NCBI RefSeq assembly: GCF_014174515.1 | Contig: NZ_JACJUG010000004.1 | Location: 1 to 64,000, forward strand | DNA: 64,000 nt | Reading direction: 5' to 3' | Source of the DNA: Mitsuaria sp. WAJ17 | Lineage (GTDB): Bacteria; Pseudomonadota; Gammaproteobacteria; Burkholderiales; Burkholderiaceae_C | Shown here: piece after piece, positions 58,795 to 64,000 of the stretch | How the letters are laid out: every line of letters starts with the position of its first letter | How positions within the stretch are numbered: position 1 is the stretch's first letter | Translations under genes and position numbers: made by a program | Notes under the pieces: model-generated | What the model was told of the DNA's origin: nothing | The model's input: the letters and a program-made list of their open reading frames with translations, nothing else | Databases searched by the model: none

Positions 58795-60102
58795 ATGAGT
58801 GCAGTTCCCCACTTCGAGACGGTCCACCAGCAGGACGTGGACACCCAGCACCGCGCCCTGCGCTTCCTGACCGCGGGCAGCGTGGACGACGGCAAGAGCA
58901 CCCTGATCGGCCGCCTGCTGTTTGACAGCCGCGCCATCCTGGCCGACCAGCTGGACACGCTGGAGCGCCGCGCCGCCGGCCAGCCCATCGACCTCTCCCT
59001 GCTGACCGACGGCCTGGAGGCCGAGCGCGAGCAGGGCATCACCATCGACGTGGCCTACCGCTACTTCGCCACCAAGGCGCGCAAGTTCATCATTGCCGAC
59101 GCCCCGGGCCACGAGCAGTACACCCGCAACATGGTCACCGCCGCCGCGGGCAGCGACGCCGCCGTGGTGCTGGTGGACATCACCAAGCTGGACCTGGCCC
59201 AGGCCGAGGTGCCCCTGCTGCCGCAGACCCGCCGCCACAGCCTGCTGGCCCACCTGCTGCGCGTGCCCAGCATCGTGTTCGCCGTCAACAAGATCGACGC
59301 CCTGGCCGCGGACGCCACGGGCGAAGGCTTCGCCAAGGTCAGCGCCGCCCTGCGCCGCTTCGCCGAGGAAGCCGGCATCACCGTGACGGCCATCGTGCCC
59401 GTCTCGGCCCTGAACGGCGACAACGTCACCCAGCCCCTGGACGCCGCCTGGTACAACGGCCCCTCCCTGCTGCAGGTGCTGGAAAGCCTGCCCACGGCGC
59501 AGGAGACGGTCGAGGGCCCGCTGCAGCAGCCGGTGCAGTACGTGAGCAAGGAAGGCGAAGGCACGGGCTACCAGCCGCGCACCTTCTGGGGCCGCATCGC
59601 GCAAGGCCAGGTGAAGGCGGGTGATGAGGTCGAGGTGCTGCCTAGCGGCGTCAAGGCCCTCATTGCCGAGGTCCGCCGCGCGGGCGAGACGGTGGCGCAT
59701 GCCGTGGCCGGTGAATCCGCCGGCCTGGTCTTCGACCGCCAGGTGGACGTGAGCCGCGGCGACTGGATCGTCGCCCCCGGCAGCGCCGCGCCGCGCCAGC
59801 AGTTCGAGGCCACGCTGGCCTGGCTGGACACCGAGCCGGCCCAGATCGGCCGCAAGTACTGGGTGCGCCATGGCAACCGCTGGGTGCAGGCCCGCATCAG
59901 CGCCATCGAGCACCGCCTGGACATCCACACCCTGGCCGAGACCGAGGCCCACGAGCTGGCCGTCAACGAGATCGGCCACGTGGTGGTCGAGCTGCAGGCC
60001 CCCCTGCCTCTGGCCGCCTATGCGGACAACCGCGTGGCCGGCGCGCTGATCGTCGTCGACCCCACCAGCAACCGCACCTCGGGTGCGCTGCTGGTGCGCT
60101 GA
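58795..60102 (+). CDS. cysN: sulfate adenylyltransferase GTPase subunit
   Basis: 435 residues. GTPase that drives APS synthesis by CysD. G1 GSVDDGKSTLIGRLLFD, G3 in ADAPGHEQYTRNM, G4 NKIDAL, and a C-terminal elongation-factor-like beta-barrel region (RTFWGRIAQGQVKAGDEVEV, VLPSGVKA). No fused APS kinase (CysC) domain follows, in agreement with the APS-type CysH. It is read in the same direction as cysD, 90 bp downstream. Confidence 0.96.
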   Translation: MSAVPHFETVHQQDVDTQHRALRFLTAGSVDDGKSTLIGRLLFDSRAILADQLDTLERRAAGQPIDLSLLTDGLEAEREQGITIDVAYRYFATKARKFIIADAPGHEQYTRNMVTAAAGSDAAVVLVDITKLDLAQAEVPLLPQTRRHSLLAHLLRVPSIVFAVNKIDALAADATGEGFAKVSAALRRFAEEAGITVTAIVPVSALNGDNVTQPLDAAWYNGPSLLQVLESLPTAQETVEGPLQQPVQYVSKEGEGTGYQPRTFWGRIAQGQVKAGDEVEVLPSGVKALIAEVRRAGETVAHAVAGESAGLVFDRQVDVSRGDWIVAPGSAAPRQQFEATLAWLDTEPAQIGRKYWVRHGNRWVQARISAIEHRLDIHTLAETEAHELAVNEIGHVVVELQAPLPLAAYADNRVAGALIVVDPTSNRTSGALLVR

Positions 60103-60115
60103 GCCACCGGTTCCA

Positions 60116-60130
60116 GCAAGACCTGACCCC
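60116..60130 (+). repeat. 15-bp intergenic repeat, copy 2 (cysN-cobA)
   Basis: Identical GCAAGACCTGACCCC, directly followed by the AAGGAG ribosome site of cobA. Confidence 0.7.
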
Positions 60131-60142
60131 AAGGAGCTCCAC

Positions 60143-60919
60143 ATGGGACGCGTCATCTTCGTCAGTGCAGGCCCCGGCAGTGCCGACCTCATCACCCTGC
60201 GCGGCCTGCGGGCCCTGCAGCAGGCCGATGTGGTGCTGTTCGACGCCTTGACCGACCCCGCCCTGCGCGAATTCGCCCCCCACGCCCGCTGGCTGGACGT
60301 GGGCAAGCGCGGCTTCTGCGACTCCACCGCCCAGACCGCCATCAACGCCGCCCTGGTGCGCGAAGCCCGCCAGGCCGGCGTGGTGGTGCGGCTCAAGGGC
60401 GGGGACGCCAGCATCTTCGGCCGCCTGGAAGAAGAGCTGCTGGCGCTGGACGAAGCCGGGATTGATTCCGAAGTGGTGCCCGGCGTGACCGCCGCCATCG
60501 CCGCCGCCGCCCAGACCCGCCGCCCCCTGACCCGCCGCGGCCAGGGCCGCAGCGTCGCCCTGACCACCGCCATGACCAAGGACGGCGACCTCCAGGCCCT
60601 CAAGAGCGCCGACACGGAAGTCTTCTACATGGCCGGCCGCCAGCTCGGCGCCCTGGCGCGCAAGCTGGCCCTGGCCGGATGGGCAGGTGACACGCCGGTG
60701 ATGGTGGTCTCCCGTGCCGGCTGTGCCGATGCCCTGAGCAGCGAGCACACCGTGGCCACCCTGCCCGCCGCCAGCCTGCTGCACCGCGGGCGGCCCACCG
60801 TCGTGACGGTCGGGGCCGGTGCCGCGCCCGTGGGGTCGTCCAAGCACAGGCGGTCCGCGGGCGATCAATGCCCCCAAGTTGAGCCCCATCAAGTGGAGCC
60901 GACGATCACGCACGATTAA
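60143..60919 (+). CDS. cobA: uroporphyrinogen-III C-methyltransferase
   Basis: 258 residues. SAM-dependent methylation of uroporphyrinogen III to precorrin-2, the first step to siroheme for CysI. Motifs: VIFVSAGPGSADLITLRGLRA, VVRLKGGDASIFGRLEEEL, VVPGVTAAIAAAAQTRRPLT and AGDTPVMVVSRAG. It lacks the dehydrogenase/ferrochelatase half of full-length CysG, so those steps must be encoded elsewhere. The ATG at 60143 has AAGGAG upstream. The C-terminal tail (about residues 215-258, with SKHRRSAGDQC) is longer than usual and low in conservation. It ends the cys operon. Confidence 0.92.
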   Translation: MGRVIFVSAGPGSADLITLRGLRALQQADVVLFDALTDPALREFAPHARWLDVGKRGFCDSTAQTAINAALVREARQAGVVVRLKGGDASIFGRLEEELLALDEAGIDSEVVPGVTAAIAAAAQTRRPLTRRGQGRSVALTTAMTKDGDLQALKSADTEVFYMAGRQLGALARKLALAGWAGDTPVMVVSRAGCADALSSEHTVATLPAASLLHRGRPTVVTVGAGAAPVGSSKHRRSAGDQCPQVEPHQVEPTITHD

Positions 60920-60922
60920 AAT
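60917..60922 (+). promoter_or_regulatory. candidate -10 box of fdxA
   Basis: TAAAAT inside TAAAATCCGCC, about 68 bases before the fdxA ATG and overlapping the cobA stop codon. The same 11-mer is upstream of the RlmN-like gene at 25879. Confidence 0.4.
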
Positions 60923-60990
60923 CCGCCCTTTGCCGCCAGAGCGCCCGCGCCCAGGCGGTCCCCGGGCCCCCACAACTCTAGAGCTGCTCC

Positions 60991-61314
60991 ATGACCCACG
61001 TCGTTACCGAAGCCTGCATTCGCTGCAAGTACACCGATTGCGTTGATGTCTGCCCCGTCGACTGCTTCCGTGAAGGCCCGAACTTCCTGGCCATTGATCC
61101 GGACGAGTGCATCGACTGCGCCGTGTGCATCCCCGAGTGCCCCGTGAACGCCATCGTTCCCGAGGAAGACGTGCCGGGCAACCAGCAGCACATGATCAAG
61201 ATCAACGCCGACCTGGCGAAGAAGTGGCCCAGCATCACCAAGCGCAAGGCCTCCCTGCCCGACGCGGACGAGTGGAAAGACAAGAGCGACAAGCTCTCCG
61301 AACTCATCCGCTGA
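60991..61314 (+). CDS. fdxA: seven-iron ferredoxin (3Fe-4S/4Fe-4S)
   Basis: 107 residues, the length and sequence of FdxA-type ferredoxins. The N-terminal cluster region reads [19 protein letters not shown], and the second is [18 protein letters not shown] with four spaced cysteines before Pro. The C-terminal part ([18 protein letters not shown]) is the extension typical of the family. It carries low-potential electrons in the cytosol. It lies between cobA and the FNR gene, 55 bp before the latter; a candidate promoter lies upstream. Confidence 0.96.
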   Translation: MTHVVTEACIRCKYTDCVDVCPVDCFREGPNFLAIDPDECIDCAVCIPECPVNAIVPEEDVPGNQQHMIKINADLAKKWPSITKRKASLPDADEWKDKSDKLSELIR

Positions 61315-61369
61315 TTACCCCTGCGGGCCACGAACAAAGGGGCCCGGACTCGATAGATTGGATCCTCAA

Positions 61370-62464
61370 GTGACTCAAGCGACCTCCTCCGCCTCGGCTG
61401 GCGTGATCGAAACCGATGCCGTCATCGTTGGCGCCGGCCCCGTGGGCCTGTTCCAGGTGTTCGAACTCGGCCTTCTGGAGATCAAGGCCCACATCATTGA
61501 CTCCCTGGCCTACCCCGGTGGCCAGTGCATCGAGCTCTACCCCGACAAGCCCATCTACGACATCCCCGCCCTGCCCGTCGTCACCGGCAAGGAGCTGACG
61601 GACAACCTGATGAAGCAGATCGAGCCCTTCGGCGCGACCTTCCATCTGGGCCAGGAAGTCACCACGGTGGAGAAGCAGGAAGACGGCCGCTTCTTCGTGG
61701 CCACCTCCAAGGGCACGCAGTTCCTGACCAAGACCATCTTCATCGCCGGCGGCGTGGGCTCCTTCCAGCCCCGCACCCTGAAGGTCGATGGCATCGACAA
61801 GCACGAGGGCTCGCAGGTCCACTACCGCGTGCGCAAGCCCGAGCAGTTCGCCGGCAAGAACCTGCTGATCGTCGGCGGTGGTGACTCCGCCCTCGACTGG
61901 GCCCTGAACTTCTGCGCCGGCAACGAAGACGGCAACCCGCACAAGGCCGAGAGCGTCATCCTGCTGCACCGCCGCGACGGCTTCCGCGCCGCCCCGGCCA
62001 GCGTCGCCAAGATGAAGGAGCTGTGCGACAACTACGAGATGCAGTTCATCGTCGGCCAGGTCACGGACCTGGACGAGAGCGAGGACGGCGTGCTCAAGGG
62101 CGTGAAGGTCACCGGCGGCGACGGCGTGACCCGCGTCGTGCCCTGCGACCAGGTCCTCGTCTTCTTCGGCCTCTCCCCCAAGCTCGGCCCCATCGCCGAA
62201 TGGGGCCTGGCCTTGGAACGCAAGCAGATCCTCGTGGACACCGAGAAGTTCCAGACCAGCGTGCCTGGCATCTTTGCGGTGGGTGACATCAACACCTACC
62301 CCGGCAAGAAGAAGCTGATCCTGTCGGGCTTCCATGAGGCTGCGCTGGCGGCGTTTGGTGCGATGCCGATCATCAATCCGGAGAAGCGGGTGCATTTGCA
62401 GTACACGACCACCAGCCCGAAGCTGCACAAGGTGCTGGGGGTGGAGACGCCGGTGTTTGACTGA
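61370..62464 (+). CDS. ferredoxin--NADP reductase, thioredoxin-reductase-like type
   Basis: 364 residues from a GTG at 61370; a TTG four codons upstream (61358) is the alternative, neither with a strong ribosome site. FAD-binding [20 protein letters not shown], then [20 protein letters not shown], the NADP fold [16 protein letters not shown], and [18 protein letters not shown]. There is no CxxC redox pair as in thioredoxin reductase, so the FNR assignment is better. It exchanges electrons between NADPH and ferredoxin, probably the FdxA encoded next to it. Its 3' part is duplicated at 63894-64000. Confidence 0.92.
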   Translation: MTQATSSASAGVIETDAVIVGAGPVGLFQVFELGLLEIKAHIIDSLAYPGGQCIELYPDKPIYDIPALPVVTGKELTDNLMKQIEPFGATFHLGQEVTTVEKQEDGRFFVATSKGTQFLTKTIFIAGGVGSFQPRTLKVDGIDKHEGSQVHYRVRKPEQFAGKNLLIVGGGDSALDWALNFCAGNEDGNPHKAESVILLHRRDGFRAAPASVAKMKELCDNYEMQFIVGQVTDLDESEDGVLKGVKVTGGDGVTRVVPCDQVLVFFGLSPKLGPIAEWGLALERKQILVDTEKFQTSVPGIFAVGDINTYPGKKKLILSGFHEAALAAFGAMPIINPEKRVHLQYTTTSPKLHKVLGVETPVFD

Positions 62465-62488
62465 GTCGGCGCCTGCCTTGGAGTGAAG

Positions 62489-62513
62489 AACCCGTCCTTG
62501 TGGCGGGTTTTTT
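62489..62513 (+). terminator. rho-independent terminator after the FNR gene
   Basis: AACCCG (62489-62494) pairs with CGGGTT (62504-62509), followed by a run of T to 62513. Confidence 0.8.
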
Positions 62514-62600
62514 GTTGGCTGGCGTGCTGTGAAGCCGGGTGATTCAGCAGGCTTGGGGAAGCGCGCAGGGATGACGGCTGCCTACACTGGGTCCCGGACG

Positions 62601-62670
62601 TTTATACAGAGATTTGGCATATTATGTTTCAGAGATAAACTTCCTAAACTCGCTATAAACAAGGCCGCCC
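62601..62670 (+). promoter_or_regulatory. AT-rich leader of the ATPase gene
   Basis: About 63 percent A+T by count, against a GC-rich background. TATTAT at 62620-62625 is a plausible -10 box. The sharp base-composition change supports foreign origin of the segment. Confidence 0.45.
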
Positions 62671-63864
62671 ATGGACTCCGTCCGCAACCCCTTCGTTCCA
62701 GGTGCCGGCTCGCCCCCTGTCGAGCTGGCCGGCCGCGATGCCCTCCTCGAGGAGATGCGCGTGGCGCTCCAGCGCGCCCGGATCGGCCGTCACGCCAAGA
62801 GCGCGATGCTGGTGGGCTTGCGCGGCGTGGGGAAGACCGTTCTGCTTGACCGCATCCGGGCCGAAGCTGAGGCGGCAGGGATTCACACAGTCCGCATCGA
62901 AGCGCCGGAAGGCCGATCTCTGCCCGCCATCCTGGCCCCACAGCTGCGACAGGCCCTGCTCAGGTTGAGCCACGTGGCGGCTGCAAAGGACTACGCCATT
63001 CGAGGCCTGCGAGCGCTCGCTGGCTTTGCCGGCAAGATGAAGGTCAAGTATCAGGACCTTGAGGTAGGTCTGGACTACGAGCCCGAGCCAGGCCTCGCCG
63101 ACAACGGCGACCTCGAACACGATCTGCAAGCGTTGTTTGAGCAGGTCGGCCAGGCAGCAAAAGCCGCCGGCACCGCCGAGGCGATCTTCATCGACGAACT
63201 GCAGTACGTGGCCGAGGACCAACTGGCGGTCCTCATCACGGCAATGCATCGCATCGAGCAGCAGCAACTGCCCGTGGTGCTCGTGGGTGCCGGCCTGCCG
63301 CAGCTGCGCGGGCGGATGGGCAACGCCAAGTCCTATGCCGAGCGGCTCTTCAACTTTCCAGCCATCGGTCCGCTTCCGAAGCCAGCCGCCGAGCGTGCCA
63401 TTCGCGTGCCGCTGGAGAAGGAAGGCGTCGCCATCGACCAGGCCGCGCTGAATCGCCTGGTGGACGTCACGCATGGCTATGCCTACTTCCTTCAGCAATG
63501 GGGCTTTCATACGTGGGAGCAAGCCGCGCACTCCCCCATCAGCGTCGAGACCGTGTCGCGCGCTTCAGGCAGCGCCGTTGCAGCGCTCGACGAAAGCTTC
63601 TTCCGCGTGCGTTTCGATCGCCTGACGCCCAAGGAAAAGCGCTACCTGCGCGCCATGGCCGAACTCGGGCCAGGCCCGCACCGCTCGGGGGACATCGCCA
63701 ATTGCTACCCGGCCAAGGTCACGTCCCTCGCTCCTACGCGGAGCTCACTGATTGCCAAAGGCATGATCTGGAGCCCGAACCATGGCGACACGGCTTACAC
63801 GGTGCCGATGTTCGATGAATTCATGAAGCGCATCATGCCCAGCGCTGACTGGCGCCACGCGTGA
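62671..63864 (+). CDS. AAA-type P-loop ATPase with C-terminal winged-helix-like region
   Basis: 397 residues. Walker A is MLVGLRGVGKTVLLDRI (about 46-62) and Walker B AIFIDELQYVAE (about 171-182); a sensor-like LPVVLVGAGLPQLRGRM follows. The C-terminal 130 residues (LTPKEKRYLRAMAELGPG) look like a winged helix. The arrangement resembles archaeal-type/Orc1-like AAA_16 ATPases, which often occur singly in accessory DNA. The function is unknown; plasmid or island maintenance, regulation and defence are all possible. Base composition is less GC-rich than the neighbours, the leader is AT-rich, and the gene lies between the FNR gene and a partial duplicate of it, so it was probably acquired. Confidence 0.8.
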   Translation: MDSVRNPFVPGAGSPPVELAGRDALLEEMRVALQRARIGRHAKSAMLVGLRGVGKTVLLDRIRAEAEAAGIHTVRIEAPEGRSLPAILAPQLRQALLRLSHVAAAKDYAIRGLRALAGFAGKMKVKYQDLEVGLDYEPEPGLADNGDLEHDLQALFEQVGQAAKAAGTAEAIFIDELQYVAEDQLAVLITAMHRIEQQQLPVVLVGAGLPQLRGRMGNAKSYAERLFNFPAIGPLPKPAAERAIRVPLEKEGVAIDQAALNRLVDVTHGYAYFLQQWGFHTWEQAAHSPISVETVSRASGSAVAALDESFFRVRFDRLTPKEKRYLRAMAELGPGPHRSGDIANCYPAKVTSLAPTRSSLIAKGMIWSPNHGDTAYTVPMFDEFMKRIMPSADWRHA

Positions 63865-63893
63865 TTCCTGGTCCAGCCGCCGCTCCCCACGCG

Positions 63894-64000
63894 CAGCCCC
63901 GTCGCTGAGTAGGGCCTGGCCCTGGAACGCAAGCAGATCCTCGTGGACACCGAGAAGTTCCAGACCAGCGTGCCTGGCATCTTTGCGGTGGGTGACATCA
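63894..64000 (+). pseudogene. partial second copy of the FNR gene, runs off the window
   Basis: The sequence matches 62185-62291 of the FNR gene at a constant offset of 1,709 bp. Six mismatches fall in the first 29 bases; the last 78 bases to the window edge are identical. In the FNR reading frame the copy has a TAG (63910-63912) where the gene has Trp, so it cannot continue the frame from the left. It is a 3' fragment, the right end of which lies outside the window. Confidence 0.85.

Noticed and set aside
1..64000. tRNA, rRNA, CRISPR arrays, insertion sequences, prophage genes
   Set aside because: Looked for and not seen: no cloverleaf-like intergenic sequence, no regular spaced repeats, no transposase, integrase or phage structural motifs.
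62465..64000. Integrase or terminal inverted repeats bounding the ATPase islet
   Set aside because: Neither was found in the window. The direct repeat of FNR sequence is real, but the element cannot be classed as an integrative element without the right flank.

Overview
The window is a dense, GC-rich chromosomal stretch. It suggests an aerobic, polyhydroxyalkanoate-storing betaproteobacterium of the order Burkholderiales, of the Roseateles/Mitsuaria/Rubrivivax kind. The reasons are the aceE-aceF-lpd cluster whose E3 carries its own lipoyl domain, a phasin gene, a cys cluster containing the small CysI-associated protein DUF934, the fdxA plus thioredoxin-reductase-like FNR pair, and extremely GC-rich third codon positions that create long mirror frames everywhere. 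No rRNA, tRNA, CRISPR array, integrase or transposase was seen.

Layout. 1-1568: a leftward J-domain/lipoprotein operon that runs off the left edge. 1782-2561: a periplasmic binding protein. 2681-9021: the pyruvate dehydrogenase genes (aceE, aceF, lpdA) transcribed leftward; divergent from them, a PAS histidine kinase/FixJ-type regulator pair, then folD and an M3 oligopeptidase (9257-15494). 15712-22951: a DUF192 gene followed by an envelope signalling block, namely two paralogous FecR-domain proteins, a secreted glycine-rich protein, a caspase-like lipoprotein and a CHASE2-PAS-GGDEF-EAL protein. 23079-30623: MFS transporter, rmuC, an atypical RlmN-like radical SAM enzyme, a VOC protein and a tightly coupled histone-deacetylase-like / thioesterase / nitroreductase / 2-hydroxyacid dehydrogenase operon. 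30785-33748: an Oar-like TonB receptor. 34462-35019: phasin. 35153-37011: two tandem DUF3667 membrane proteins. 36989-44470: a patatin lipoprotein, and divergent from it an operon of a cyclic-nucleotide-binding patatin, a one-module NRPS (C-A-T-TE) and a VTT-domain membrane protein. 44461-49730: FAH-family enzyme, an Lrp regulator divergent from ornithine cyclodeaminase, an unknown AP2-like protein, dsbA and a ybiB-like gene. 50331-53069: a large secreted metalloprotease with two PKD domains. 53935-60919: the assimilatory sulfate reduction operon (TauE/SafE, cysI, DUF934, cysH, cysD, cysN, cobA). 60991-62464: ferredoxin and ferredoxin-NADP reductase. 62671-64000: an AAA-type ATPase followed by a second, partial copy of the FNR gene.

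How the genes work together. The PDH genes and the adjacent two-component system are probably a regulatory pair. The cys block goes from sulfate activation (CysDN) through APS reduction (CysH with iron-sulfur cysteines) and sulfite reduction (CysI), with siroheme made through CobA. No cysJ is present, and the ferredoxin/FNR genes next door are possible electron donors.

The least conventional regions are the FecR/caspase/CHASE2 block, the cNMP-patatin/NRPS/VTT operon, and the ATPase gene flanked by a 1,709-bp-spaced direct repeat of FNR sequence. Start codons were chosen from Shine-Dalgarno spacing, signal peptides and ATGA overlaps. Domain calls rest on motif reading only, without database searches.
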